Below the pieces are notes generated by a model that did no database searches, was not told where the DNA came from, and was given only the letters and a program-made list of their open reading frames with translations. From Brevundimonas sp. M20 (GTDB lineage Bacteria; Pseudomonadota; Alphaproteobacteria; Caulobacterales; Caulobacteraceae): a stretch of 64,000 bases of DNA. Below are positions 49,883-59,211 of the stretch, piece by piece (positions within the stretch are counted from its first letter, which is position 1; every line of letters begins with the position of its first letter). A program made the translations under genes and the position numbers. The DNA is taken from contig NZ_CP041243.1 of assembly GCF_006547065.1 (NCBI RefSeq), positions 744,001 through 808,000 on the forward strand. The letters are read 5' to 3'.

Positions 49883-50686
49883 ATGTCCGACCTGACCCCT
49901 CCCGTCGTCATCCTCGACAAGTCCCAGCTGGCCGACAATATCGGCGCGGTCGCGCGGGTGATGGCCAATTTCGGTCTCAGCGAACTGCGCCTCGTCAGCC
50001 CGCGGGACGGCTGGCCGCAGGACCGGGCCTGGGCGACGGCGTCGGGCGCCGACTGGGTTCTGGAAGGCGTCAAGGTGTTCGACACCGTGGCCGAGGCGGT
50101 CGCGGACCTGAACACCGTCTTCTCGACCACCGCCCGCCCGAGAGAGACGCGGATGCCGGTGCGCACCCCGCGCGAGAGCGCCCGCATCCTGTACGACGAC
50201 ACCGCCTCGGGCCTGAGAACCGGCCTGCTGTTCGGCGGCGAACGCGCGGGGCTGGAGACGACCGATATCGCCCTGACGAGCGGCATCACCACCATTCCGA
50301 TCGACCCGAAGCACCATTCGCTGAATCTGGCGCAGGCGGTGGCGATCAACGCCTATGAGTGGCGCACCCTGATCCTCGATGCCCCGCCGCCGCGCTTCCG
50401 CGAGCAGGATCCGCCTGCGTCCAACGACCTGCTGGTCGGGATGTACGAGCATCTGGAGACCGAGCTGGAGGCGGGCGGCTTCTTCTATCCGCCCGAGAAG
50501 AAGCGTTCGATGACCCAGAACCTGCGCGTCATGCTGGGCCGCTCGGCCTTCAGCGAGCAGGAGGTGGCGACCTTTCGGGGCGTGATCCACGCCCTGTCGA
50601 AGGGCCGCGGACGCCTGCTGGCCAAGATGGCGGCGAAGAAGGATGAGACGCCCTCAAGCACCGAGCCGCCGCGCGGCGAGGGGTAG
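49883..50686 (+). CDS. TrmJ-like SPOUT tRNA/rRNA methyltransferase
   Basis: A 267-residue SPOUT methyltransferase. Family motifs are [20 protein letters not shown] (motif 1), [20 protein letters not shown] (motif 2) and [17 protein letters not shown] (motif 3, SAM knot). The C-terminal extension with [20 protein letters not shown] is typical of TrmJ, which makes Cm32/Um32 in tRNA. YnfA starts seven bases after its stop. Confidence 0.88.
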   Translation: MSDLTPPVVILDKSQLADNIGAVARVMANFGLSELRLVSPRDGWPQDRAWATASGADWVLEGVKVFDTVAEAVADLNTVFSTTARPRETRMPVRTPRESARILYDDTASGLRTGLLFGGERAGLETTDIALTSGITTIPIDPKHHSLNLAQAVAINAYEWRTLILDAPPPRFREQDPPASNDLLVGMYEHLETELEAGGFFYPPEKKRSMTQNLRVMLGRSAFSEQEVATFRGVIHALSKGRGRLLAKMAAKKDETPSSTEPPRGEG

Positions 50687-50693
50687 GGCGAAC

Positions 50694-51017
50694 ATGAAAC
50701 TGGTCCTGATCTACCCCCTTGCTGCGCTGGCGGAGATCGCGGGCTGTTTCGCCTTCTGGGCCTGGTTGAAGCTGGATCGGTCGCCGTTGTGGCTGGTCCC
50801 CGGCGTGGCCTGTCTGATCGCGTTTGCGTGCTTGCTGACCCTCGTACCGACCGATGCGGCGGGGCGGGCGTTCGCGGTCTATGGCGGGGTCTATATCTGC
50901 GCCTCGCTGGCGTGGATGGCGCTGGTCGAGAAAAGCCCGCCGGACCGCTGGGACCTGATCGGCGGCGCGGTGTGTCTGATCGGCGCGGGGATCATCCTGT
51001 TTGCGCCCAGAGGCTGA
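50694..51017 (+). CDS. YnfA/UPF0060 family membrane protein
   Basis: A 107-residue protein with four membrane helices in the YnfA pattern: [60 protein letters not shown] and [20 protein letters not shown]. YnfA relates to small multidrug resistance transporters; transport is unproven. ATG 50694 is seven bases after the methyltransferase stop, so it is likely co-transcribed. Confidence 0.93.
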   Translation: MKLVLIYPLAALAEIAGCFAFWAWLKLDRSPLWLVPGVACLIAFACLLTLVPTDAAGRAFAVYGGVYICASLAWMALVEKSPPDRWDLIGGAVCLIGAGIILFAPRG

Positions 51018-51060
51018 AGTGCGGTTGATCCGCCGGGGTGTCTCCTGTAGACGCCGCCCC

Positions 51061-51192
51061 GTTGGGGAGTAGCCGCCGGCGCCCATTCAAAGGCCGGGTT
51101 CGCGTCAACATACTCGTGGTCTTCAGGCCCGTGGCGCGATCAGTGGACCTCATGTCCGCCTGGCGAGACCAGCGTGCCTTGCGATCCCCAAC
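51061..51192 (+). promoter_or_regulatory. yybP-ykoY manganese riboswitch
   Basis: Family-conserved elements occur in order: GGGGAGTAGCC (51064-51074), CAACATACTCG (51106-51116) and GGCGAGACC (51162-51170), the loops that join to bind Mn2+. The closing helix is GTTGGGGA (51061-51068) with TCCCCAAC (51185-51192), 8 bp. It lies 50 bases upstream of the MntP-type exporter gene, the classic target of this riboswitch. Mn2+ binding should favour expression; the expression platform probably lies in 51185-51242. Confidence 0.9.
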
Positions 51193-51242
51193 CGGCGGGG
51201 GCGTGAGCGCGCTGTCTCGTGCGTCCGGCGGATTCTGTTCTG

Positions 51243-51815
51243 ATGACCCCTCTGTCCATCGCCGTGCTGTCCCTCAGCATGTCCACGGACGCCTTTGCGG
51301 CGGCTGTCGGCCGCGGCGCGGCGCACCGGCCTCCGGTCGCCACCGCCATTCGCAACGGGCTGGTCTTCGGCGTGATCGAAGCCATCACGCCTCTGATCGG
51401 CTGGGGGCTGGGCATGATCGCCGCCGGGCTTGTCGAGCAGATCGACCACTGGATCGCCTTCGGCCTGCTGGGCGCGGTCGGCGCGAAGATGCTGTGGGAA
51501 GCCTTCCAGCCGGTCGATGAGGACGACGACGGATCACGCGCCGCTCGCAACGGCGTGCTGGCCCTGATCGCCACGGCGGTCGGCACCAGCATCGACGCGG
51601 CGGCGGTCGGCGTGGGGCTGGCCTTCATCGGGGCCAACATCTGGATCATCGCCCTGTCGATCGGCTTCACCACCTTCGCCCTGACCACCCTCGGCATGCT
51701 GATCGGCAAGGCCGTCGGCGCGCGCTTCGGCAAGATCGCCGAGTTTCTGGGCGGGGTGGCCCTGATCGTGATCGGCTCGACCATCCTGGCCGAACACATG
51801 GGCTGGATCGGCTGA
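51243..51815 (+). CDS. mntP: Manganese efflux pump MntP
   Basis: A 190-residue six-helix inner-membrane exporter. Two repeats each hold an acidic membrane motif: LSLSMSTDAFAAAVGRGAAH in helix 1 and AVGTSIDAAAVGVGLAFIG in the second half, as in E. coli MntP. ATG 51243 opens the first helix directly; an upstream start at 51219 adds a polar leader. The riboswitch upstream gives strong independent support for manganese as substrate. Confidence 0.95.
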   Translation: MTPLSIAVLSLSMSTDAFAAAVGRGAAHRPPVATAIRNGLVFGVIEAITPLIGWGLGMIAAGLVEQIDHWIAFGLLGAVGAKMLWEAFQPVDEDDDGSRAARNGVLALIATAVGTSIDAAAVGVGLAFIGANIWIIALSIGFTTFALTTLGMLIGKAVGARFGKIAEFLGGVALIVIGSTILAEHMGWIG

Positions 51816-51823
51816 GTTTTCTT

Positions 51824-51840
51824 TCTCCCCCGAGGGGAGA
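51824..51840. terminator. Short hairpin between mntP and sirtuin gene
   Basis: TCTCCCC (51824-51830) pairs with GGGGAGA (51834-51840) around CGA, preceded by TTTTCTT, between convergent stops at 51815 and 51845. It is similar in type to the GC hairpin at 23907. Confidence 0.5.
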
Positions 51841-51844
51841 GGGG

Positions 51845-52567
51845 TCAGGCGTTCAGCAACCGTTCCACGAACGCCGGCACCGTTTCGGTTGCGGGACCAT
51901 ACAGGCCCTCATCGAACATCCGCGCGCCCTGCGTCGGTTCGAGATTGATCTCCACCGTCCGGGCCCGGGCGCGGCGGGCGTCCTGCACAAAGCCCGCGGC
52001 CGGATAGACGGCGCCCGAGGTGCCGATGGAGACGAACAGGTCGGCGTCGGCGATCGCCGCGTCGATCACAGGCATGGCCAGCGGCATCTCGCCGAACCAG
52101 ACGATGTGCGGGCGCAGCCAGCCGTCGGGGTTGAACGGGCTGTCGTGGCGCGGGTCCAGATCGCCGGGGCAGTCGATGACCCGGCCCGTGGCGGTGCAGT
52201 GCGCCTTCAGCAGTTCGCCGTGCATGTGGATCAACTGGAACCCCGGCGCGGGCGGAACCCGCGCATGGGCGCGGTCGTGCAGGTCGTCGACGTTCTGGGT
52301 GACCAGCAGGAAGTCGCCCTCCCACCGCGCGGCCAGTTCCGCCAGCGCATGGTGGGCCAGGTTGGGCTGGACCTCGGCCAGCTGGCGGCGGCGCTTGTTG
52401 TAGAAGTCCTGCACCAGCGCCGGATTGGCCGCGAAGCCCTCGGGCGTGGCGACTTCCTCGATCCGGTGGCCCTCCCACAGGCCGTCCGAGGCGCGGAACG
52501 TCGGCACGCCGCTTTCCGCCGATATTCCGGCGCCGGTGAGGATGACGAGGTTGCGGTGATTGCCCAT
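51845..52567 (-). CDS. cobB: NAD-dependent deacylase, sirtuin (CobB-like)
   Basis: A 240-residue sirtuin that removes acyl groups from lysine using NAD+. Motifs are LVILTGAGISAESGVPTFR, LLVTQNVDDLHDRA, IHMHGELLKAHC with the catalytic His, RPHIVWFGEMPLAMPVI and SIGTSGAVYPAAGFV, matching class III CobB. The zinc-binding segment is shortened: E. coli CobB has paired Cys here, but only C-x9-C (HCTATGRVIDCPGD) remains and the second pair is replaced by RHDSPFNPDGW. ATG 52567 overlaps the preceding stop by one base. Confidence 0.93.
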   Translation of the reverse strand: MGNHRNLVILTGAGISAESGVPTFRASDGLWEGHRIEEVATPEGFAANPALVQDFYNKRRRQLAEVQPNLAHHALAELAARWEGDFLLVTQNVDDLHDRAHARVPPAPGFQLIHMHGELLKAHCTATGRVIDCPGDLDPRHDSPFNPDGWLRPHIVWFGEMPLAMPVIDAAIADADLFVSIGTSGAVYPAAGFVQDARRARARTVEINLEPTQGARMFDEGLYGPATETVPAFVERLLNA

Positions 52568-53445
52568 CACCACTCTCGCCACGCGTCGATTTCGTCGACG
52601 AGGGCCTTCTGCCGGGCGACGTGCGCCATCTCCTCCAGCAGAGCAAAAATATCGTCCCGCTCCTCGGTCTCGATGACGCCTCCTGCTCGGTCATCGGCCT
52701 CATTGAACCATTGCACCGTTTCTTTGAGGATCGCCCGAACCTCTGCCCGGCGAGGTTTGGCTCCCAGGTCTCTCAGCGCCACACAGGCGTCGAGAACGAC
52801 TTTGCGGGCTGCGAGCGTGAAGTCTTCGGGCGGATATGGAGGTGACGGCGACCACCTTTCAAAGGGCGTTTCGGATAGAAGCTGCTCCCATGTCAGTTGG
52901 GCAAGACGGGTCCGATAGCGTTCTTTCCGGGCCGCCCGTTTGGCGTTGTCGCTTGCGGTTTTGAGCGCGGCTTCCTCAACCAGTTTGTCGCAGTCATTCG
53001 CCCACCGCCATTCGCCCTCGACAGCGTAGTTGATGCTGCTCAGCGTGCCGAAGCTCGTACCAATGGCGAAGGCAGAGACGGCTTTCGCGTTGGCCTGCTC
53101 ATTCGCGGTCAGTCGCAACTCTCCCAACAGGTGGACGTCTGTCTGGTCGGTCTCCGGTTCCCACAAGTCCCGGGTCACTCCGAGGACGGCAGGCCGCCCC
53201 GTATAAGCAAAGCGATGTTCCTCAAGAATGGACGCGCGCTTCGTGTCTTCCAACACCGGAGGCGATGGCCAGATTCCGGTCAACGCCGCCACAACGATGA
53301 AACGATCATCTACCCACAGCACTTTGAATGCCCCGAACCGACCGGTTTCGGGCGGAGCAAATTCGGAAAAAGGGCTTGTCCGGAAGGCGTAAACCTCGCC
53401 GGCCCGGGGGGAGACGTTGGTCTTGGCGGGGCTCTTGAGGTTCAT
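52567..53445 (-). CDS. Unknown protein between LysR regulator and sirtuin
   Basis: A 292-residue soluble protein. The N-terminal 100 residues (AGEVYAFRTSPFSEFAPPET, FGAFKVLWVDDRFIVVAALT, IWPSPPVL) look like a beta-rich domain similar to Imm26-type immunity proteins. A charged helix lies near 170-200 (SDNAKRAARKERYRTRLAQL). The C-terminal part (PPYPPEDFTLAARKVVLDAC, EETVQWFNEAD-like segment, ETEERDDIFALLEEMAHVAR) is helical. It overlaps the LysR gene by four bases (ATGA) and the sirtuin gene by one, so it is translationally coupled to both. No function can be assigned. Confidence 0.65.
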   Translation of the reverse strand: MNLKSPAKTNVSPRAGEVYAFRTSPFSEFAPPETGRFGAFKVLWVDDRFIVVAALTGIWPSPPVLEDTKRASILEEHRFAYTGRPAVLGVTRDLWEPETDQTDVHLLGELRLTANEQANAKAVSAFAIGTSFGTLSSINYAVEGEWRWANDCDKLVEEAALKTASDNAKRAARKERYRTRLAQLTWEQLLSETPFERWSPSPPYPPEDFTLAARKVVLDACVALRDLGAKPRRAEVRAILKETVQWFNEADDRAGGVIETEERDDIFALLEEMAHVARQKALVDEIDAWREW

Positions 53446-54344
53446 GGCATGGCCTCGGGCAGGGTGGTCGAGGTCGCCAGACTTTCCCGAAGATGGTCGA
53501 TCATCAAGCGGACCTTAGGCGGGGCGTGACGGCGGTGGGGATAGACGGCCCAAACGCCTTCGTCGGGTGGGCGGTGATCGGGCAGCAGGGCGACGAGGGC
53601 ACCGGAAGCGAGTGGTCCGGAGACATAGAAATCCGGTAGCTGGCACAGGCCGAGGCCCTGCATGGCGGCGTCCAGAACCGCCGCGCCGGAATTGCAGCGC
53701 CAGCGGCCCTGCGGACGGAAGCTGGTCTCGCGGCCGCCTTCGGTGAAGCGCCAGTGTTCGGACGAGCCGGTCAGCAGATCGTGGGCGGAGAGTTCCGACA
53801 GGGCTCGGGGCGCGCCACGGCGGGCGAGGTAGTCCGGGCTGGCGCAGAGGATCAGGCGGCGGGAGGCCAGCTTGCGCGCGATCAGGCGGGAATCCGTCAG
53901 GTGGCCGAAGCGCACCGCCAGATCGTAGCCGTCGCCGACGAGGTCCCGCAGGCGGTTGTCCAGGTCCAGTTCAATGGACAGCTCCGGATGGGCGCGGGCG
54001 AAGCTGTTGACGGCGGGGGCCACGAACCGTTCGCCGTAGGAGACCGAACAGGTCATCCGCAACAGGCCGCGCGGGGCGCTGTCGTCAGGCTGGACAGCGG
54101 CGAGGGCCTCGTCCCGCTCATCGATCAGGCGGCGGCAGCGGTCGAGGAAGTCGCGCCCGGCGTCGGTCAGTTCGACCCGACGGGTGGTGCGGTTCAGCAG
54201 CCGGGTCTGGAGCCGGTCCTCCAGCTTTGCTATCTCGCGGCTGACGGCGGAGGTGGACAGGCCGAGGCGTTTGGCGGCGGCCGAGAAGCTGGCCTGCTCC
54301 GCTACGGCGGTGAATTCGTCGATCCCGTCCCAGCGACTGCTCAT
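53442..54344 (-). CDS. LysR-family transcriptional regulator
   Basis: A 300-residue LTTR. The winged HTH at residues 1-65 is typical (FTAVAEQASFSAAAKRLGLS, TSAVSREIAKLEDRLQTRLL), followed by the TTRRVELTDAGRDF linker. The co-inducer domain includes GLLRMTCSVSYGERFVAPAV and YDLAVRFGHLTDSRLIARKL, the pattern of the large group that senses small aromatic or redox compounds. It is divergent from frmA with a 164-base gap, so frmA is a natural target by inference, and it heads its own operon with the unknown protein and the sirtuin. Confidence 0.92.
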   Translation of the reverse strand: MSSRWDGIDEFTAVAEQASFSAAAKRLGLSTSAVSREIAKLEDRLQTRLLNRTTRRVELTDAGRDFLDRCRRLIDERDEALAAVQPDDSAPRGLLRMTCSVSYGERFVAPAVNSFARAHPELSIELDLDNRLRDLVGDGYDLAVRFGHLTDSRLIARKLASRRLILCASPDYLARRGAPRALSELSAHDLLTGSSEHWRFTEGGRETSFRPQGRWRCNSGAAVLDAAMQGLGLCQLPDFYVSGPLASGALVALLPDHRPPDEGVWAVYPHRRHAPPKVRLMIDHLRESLATSTTLPEAMP

Positions 54345-54508
54345 GCGGACGATGCAGCACGATTGTCCCGCATCAGCAATAATGTTTTGCGTTTGTCGCC
54401 GTTTCGTCTGTCCTCACGCAGGCCTAGAAGGGGCCCATAGATCACTTTCCCCTCAAGCAGCGCGCCGGCGCGCGGCAAGCGATAGGGGCCTCCGGAGGAC
54501 CTTGGATC

Positions 54509-55615
<1,107 letters not shown>

Positions 55616-55676
55616 CGACAGGGTTGCTGAAAGCAACGGACTTGTGCGAAGTCAGGTCACCTTGAGGGAGGACACA

Positions 55677-56057
55677 CTGTTCACACACATCACCGTCGGC
55701 GCGAACGACATCGAGGCGTCGCGGAAATTCTATGACGCGGCGCTGGGCGCGTTGGGGATTGAGCCGGGCCAGCCGGACGGCATGGGCCGCGTCTGGTGGC
55801 GCACCGCGCGCGGCTCGTTCGCGATCACCAAACCTATCGACGGCGACCCGGCCTGCCACGCCAACGGCGGCACCATCGGCTTCGGCGCGCGTGATGCGGA
55901 GGCTGTGAAGGCCTTCCACGACGCCGGCGTCGAGGCGGGCGGCACGTCGATCGAGGATCCGCCCGGCGAGCGCAAGGGCCCGTTCGGCGCGCTGTATCTG
56001 TCCTATCTGCGCGATCCGTCGGGCAACAAGATCTGCGCCCTGCACCGGCCGAAGTAA
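55677..56057 (+). CDS. VOC-family protein, apparent CTG start
   Basis: A 126-residue vicinal-oxygen-chelate (glyoxalase/bleomycin-resistance) protein: FTHITVGANDIEASRKFYDA, GTIGFGARDAEAVKAFHDAG, LYLSYLRDPSGNKICALHRP. Homologues begin at this FTHITVGAND segment. The best Shine-Dalgarno (GAGGGAGGA, 55664-55672) is followed five bases later by CTG 55677 with no ATG nearby; TTG 55662 precedes the Shine-Dalgarno. It sits 61 bases after frmA and may act on a glutathione adduct, which is inference. Confidence 0.82.
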   Translation: MFTHITVGANDIEASRKFYDAALGALGIEPGQPDGMGRVWWRTARGSFAITKPIDGDPACHANGGTIGFGARDAEAVKAFHDAGVEAGGTSIEDPPGERKGPFGALYLSYLRDPSGNKICALHRPK

Positions 56058-56100
56058 CGGCTGCGCTTGCGACAACTGACCGCGTCATCGCGTCGATATG

Positions 56101-56122
56101 AACGGGGCTACCAAGCCCCGTT
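56101..56122 (+). promoter_or_regulatory. Perfect hairpin in the leader of the 233-residue protein gene
   Basis: AACGGGGCT (56101-56109) pairs perfectly over 9 bp with AGCCCCGTT (56114-56122) around ACCA. It lies 43 bases after the VOC stop and ends 17 bases before the next ATG. There is no T-run, so it may be a weak terminator, an mRNA stabiliser or a leader structure near the Shine-Dalgarno GGGGGAC. Confidence 0.5.
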
Positions 56123-56139
56123 CAATGAAGGGGGACGAC

Positions 56140-56841
56140 ATGAAATTCGACGCGCAGAAGGCCCTGATCGCCTACTCCGGTGTGCTGACGGCGGTCTTTG
56201 TCGGGGTAATGATTTCGGGCGCGGTGCAGGGCGTGGGTCCGGCGCGTTTCACCGAGATCGACGTTCACCGCATCAATGTGCGCGAGCCGGACGGCACGCT
56301 GCGCATGGTGATTTCCAACCAGACCGCCTTCCCGGAAATTCCCTATCGCGGGCGCGAGGTGCCCCATCCGGGGCGTGATTCCGCAGGCATGCTGTTCATG
56401 AACGAGGAAGGCACCGAGGTCGGTGGTCTGGTGTTCGGCGGCCGGAATGTCGATGGCGTCAAAACCTCCGGCGGCAGTCTTACCTTCGACGGCTATGAGC
56501 AGGATCAGACCGTCCAGATCATGGGCTTCCAGCAGGGCCCGCGCCGGGTGTCGGGTGTCTTTGTGAATGATCGGCCCGAAGAGTCGATCGACTATGACGT
56601 GCTGACCCGTCTGGCCGGCATGAGCCCGGAGGAACAGCAGGCGGCGATGCTCGCAGCCAATATGGACGGCCAGCCCCGCGCCTTCCTGGGGCGTCAGGGC
56701 AGCGGCGCGTCGGAACTGGTCTTGCGCGACGCAGCCGGGCGGGCGCGTCTGGTGTTGAGCGTGGCGGCGGATGGCGGCGCGCGCATCACCTTCAGGGACG
56801 AGAATGGGCAGCCCACCCGTGTGGTGACGCCCGAGGGCTGA
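56140..56841 (+). CDS. Membrane-anchored periplasmic protein, unknown function
   Basis: A 233-residue protein with one N-terminal membrane helix (ALIAYSGVLTAVFVGVMISG) and a long periplasmic part of short repeated beta elements: FTEIDVHRINVREPDGTLRM, AGMLFMNEEGTEVGGLVFGG, SGGSLTFDGYEQDQTVQIMG and ELVLRDAAGRARLVLSVAAD. Such repeats suggest a beta-solenoid or layered sheet. The start at 56140 is preferred (GGGGGAC upstream); earlier ATGs would lie in the hairpin. It is located between the two formaldehyde genes, but no role is evident. Confidence 0.72.
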   Translation: MKFDAQKALIAYSGVLTAVFVGVMISGAVQGVGPARFTEIDVHRINVREPDGTLRMVISNQTAFPEIPYRGREVPHPGRDSAGMLFMNEEGTEVGGLVFGGRNVDGVKTSGGSLTFDGYEQDQTVQIMGFQQGPRRVSGVFVNDRPEESIDYDVLTRLAGMSPEEQQAAMLAANMDGQPRAFLGRQGSGASELVLRDAAGRARLVLSVAADGGARITFRDENGQPTRVVTPEG

Positions 56842-56923
56842 GGCGGTTCAAAAGGGCGCTGCTCGTGCGGCGGATTATGAAGAAGGCCGGGTTCGGCCTG
56901 CGGATCATCGGAGTTTGAGTTTT

Positions 56924-57757
56924 ATGGAAGTCACGAAGACCCACACCGTCCACGGCGGCACGCTGCGCTATCTGAAGCACGACAGCGCGGTGACCGGCAC
57001 GCCGATGACCCTGTCGGTTTTCGTCCCCGGCGGCGAGGGGCCGTTCCCGGTGCTGATCTGGCTGTCGGGTCTGACCTGCACCGAGGACAATTTCACCACC
57101 AAGGCCGGGGCCTATCAGGCGGCCGCCGAGCACGGGGTGATTATCGTCGCCCCTGACACCTCGCCACGGGGAGAGGGCGTCGCCGATGATCCAGCCTATG
57201 ACCTCGGTCAGGGGGCGGGCTTCTATGTCGATGCGACGCAGGCGCCGTGGGCGCCGCATTTCCGCATGGAAAGCTATGTCACCGGCGAGCTGATCGATCT
57301 GATCGACCGCGAGTTCCCGACCACCAAGGTCTGCTCCATCTCGGGCCATTCGATGGGCGGGCACGGGGCGCTGACGCTGGCGTTGCGCCATCCGGACCTG
57401 TTCCGTTCGGTCTCGGCCTTTGCGCCGATCAGTTCGCCGACGCGCTGCCCGTGGGGCGAGAAGGCCTTCACCGCCTATCTGGGCGAGGACCGGGCCGACT
57501 GGGCGAACCACGACGCGGCCCTGCTGATCGAGAACGGCGCGGCCAAGGGGCGCTATGACGACATTCTGGTTGATCAGGGCGACGCCGACAGCTTCCTGGT
57601 CGAGCAGCTGAAGCCTGAACTGCTGATCGCGGCCGGCGAGGCGAGCGGTCAGAAGGTCACGGTGCGGATGCAGCCGGGCTACGACCACTCCTACTTCTTC
57701 ATGGCCAGCTTCATCGCCGACCATGTGGCCTTCCATGCGGCGCGGTTGAAGGCGTAG
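56924..57757 (+). CDS. fghA: S-formylglutathione hydrolase
   Basis: A 277-residue esterase that hydrolyses S-formylglutathione to formate and glutathione, the step after FrmA. It has the esterase-D fold: PVLIWLSGLTCTEDNFTTKA near residue 42, nucleophile S143 in ISGHSMGGHGAL, and the catalytic His in GYDHSYFFMASFIADH near the end. ATG 56924 is chosen over the upstream TTG. It lies 1.3 kb downstream of frmA on the same strand. Confidence 0.96.
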   Translation: MEVTKTHTVHGGTLRYLKHDSAVTGTPMTLSVFVPGGEGPFPVLIWLSGLTCTEDNFTTKAGAYQAAAEHGVIIVAPDTSPRGEGVADDPAYDLGQGAGFYVDATQAPWAPHFRMESYVTGELIDLIDREFPTTKVCSISGHSMGGHGALTLALRHPDLFRSVSAFAPISSPTRCPWGEKAFTAYLGEDRADWANHDAALLIENGAAKGRYDDILVDQGDADSFLVEQLKPELLIAAGEASGQKVTVRMQPGYDHSYFFMASFIADHVAFHAARLKA

Positions 57758-57782
57758 GCTCCGGGCGAACCGGAGAGACGCC

Positions 57783-58760
57783 ATGAGACGGTCCAGCCCC
57801 AAGGCGTTCGCCCTGATCCTGTCCGCCCTGCTGCTGGCCGCGCCTGTCGCGGCGCAGGAGCAGATGGGCGATCCGTCCTTCCGTCCGACCGTGGCGCGTC
57901 CCGCCTATGCGGGCGAGGGGCCGCTGATCCAGCTGGATGCGGCGCATGACAGCGTGCAGACCCTGGACGGACGTTATGCGGGTTTCGCGGCTCTGGTGCG
58001 CGCGGACGGCTATCGCATCCGGGCGGGCGAGCGGAAGCTGGACGCGCCCGGCGCGCTGGACGGCGTCGATGTGCTGGTCATCTCCAACGCGGTCCGCCCC
58101 GCCGACGGCAGCAGCCCGGACGCCTTCACGCCGGGCGAGATCGCCGCGCTGGACGCCTGGGTGCGGGCGGGGGGATCGCTTCTGCTGGCGGCCGACCACG
58201 CGCCCTACGGCAGCGCCAATGAGACGCTGGGGCGGGCGCTGGGCGTCGAGATGGGCAAGGGCTACGCCTTCGTCCTGACGCCCGGAGGGCCGCTGACCAA
58301 TCTGGACTATCCGGCCGAGGCCTTGGGCGAGCATCCGATCACGGGCGGACGGGACCAGGGGGAGCGCGTTCGTCATGTCCGCACCTTCACCGGCCAGTCG
58401 CTGCGCGGGGCGGAGGGCGCGACCGTGCTGTTGGCGATGAGCGCGGATGCGCGCGAGGCAGCGGACCTGCCGACCCTGCGGGAGATCGACCGGCGGCTGG
58501 AGGCCGGGCAGGCGTCCGACGTCGTGCTGGCCGAGCTGTCGCGGCCCGCGCTGCCGGCGCAGGGACTGGCGTTCGAGCACGGACGGGGCCGGGTGGTGGT
58601 GCTGGGCGAGGCCGGGATGCTGACGGCGCAGGTCGTCCGTTTCCCCGCCGATTCCGGGCGCGAGGATGTCGTTTTCGGTCTACAGACCCCCGGCCATGAC
58701 GATCAGCAGTTCGCCTTGAACCTGCTGCACTGGCTGAGCCGCATTGAGGGACTGAGATGA
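57783..58760 (+). CDS. Secreted DUF4350-like protein
   Basis: A 325-residue exported protein with signal peptide AFALILSALLLAAPVAAQ. The body resembles a DUF4350 or glutamine-amidotransferase-like Rossmann fold: LDAAHDSVQTLDGRYAGFAA, VDVLVISNAVRP, LDAWVRAGGSLLLAADHAPY, and GRVVVLGEAGMLTAQVV. It lacks a catalytic Cys. Binding to carbohydrate or peptide is possible but unsupported. It overlaps the next gene by four bases (ATGA). Confidence 0.7.
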   Translation: MRRSSPKAFALILSALLLAAPVAAQEQMGDPSFRPTVARPAYAGEGPLIQLDAAHDSVQTLDGRYAGFAALVRADGYRIRAGERKLDAPGALDGVDVLVISNAVRPADGSSPDAFTPGEIAALDAWVRAGGSLLLAADHAPYGSANETLGRALGVEMGKGYAFVLTPGGPLTNLDYPAEALGEHPITGGRDQGERVRHVRTFTGQSLRGAEGATVLLAMSADAREAADLPTLREIDRRLEAGQASDVVLAELSRPALPAQGLAFEHGRGRVVVLGEAGMLTAQVVRFPADSGREDVVFGLQTPGHDDQQFALNLLHWLSRIEGLR

Positions 58761-58981
58761 GCGACGACCGCTACGATGCGATGTTTTCGGCCCTGTGCAC
58801 CGAGGTCGGCTTCTGCCTGCACGACAAGGGACAGAAGCGCGTGATCGCGGCCCTGCCCGAGGGGCTGGATGCGGCGACCAAGGTGGCCTTCGCGGCTGCG
58901 GGCGTGGACTATCTGAACGCGCTGGGCGACCACCGCCGCGCCGTGCGGGACTGCATGAAGGCGCACCTGCCCAAGGACTAG
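58757..58981 (+). CDS. Small protein, unknown function
   Basis: A 74-residue helical protein with three Cys (ALCTEVGFCLHDKGQKRVIA and RAVRDCMKAHLPKD). Its ATG overlaps the DUF4350-like stop (ATGA), so it is translationally coupled to it. The stop shares a CTAG with the convergent lipoprotein gene. No family is recognised. Confidence 0.58.
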   Translation: MSDDRYDAMFSALCTEVGFCLHDKGQKRVIAALPEGLDAATKVAFAAAGVDYLNALGDHRRAVRDCMKAHLPKD

Positions 58982-59211
58982 CGTTCGTCCTTCGCCCCGT
59001 CGGTGGGCGCCGATGTCGTCGTGGTGGTCGTGCTTGTGGTCGTGGTGACGGTTCGCGACGTTGAGTAGCTGATGGTGCACCCCGGCGCGTTGACGAACTG
59101 GCCGTCGCTGGTGTGGCAGTTGGAGCTGGCCGTGATTGGCTCTCCGCCCATACAGCCGCCCAGTCCGAGCACGGCGGCGGCGATCAGAAGGGCAGGGCGT
59201 CGTGCGGTCAT
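58978..59211 (-). CDS. Small lipoprotein with threonine-rich tail
   Basis: A 77-residue lipoprotein: signal RRPALLIAAAVLGLGGC (lipobox LGGC), a short region with two further Cys (SNCHTSDGQFVNAPGCTISY) that could form a disulfide, then a nearly pure Thr/Ser run (RTVTTTTSTTTTTTS). The low-complexity tail comes from repeated ACC/ACG/ACA codons. The function is unknown. Confidence 0.72.
   Translation of the reverse strand: MTARRPALLIAAAVLGLGGCMGGEPITASSNCHTSDGQFVNAPGCTISYSTSRTVTTTTSTTTTTTSAPTDGAKDER

Noticed and set aside
54460..54473. GCGCGCCGGCGCGC palindrome between the LysR gene and frmA.
   Set aside because: It is pure G/C in a GC-rich genome and lacks the T-N11-A pattern of LysR sites, so chance is the simpler explanation.
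56098..56139. Starting the 233-residue protein at ATG 56098 or 56125.
   Set aside because: The first would translate the perfect hairpin and adds a polar leader before the membrane helix; ATG 56140 has the better Shine-Dalgarno spacing.
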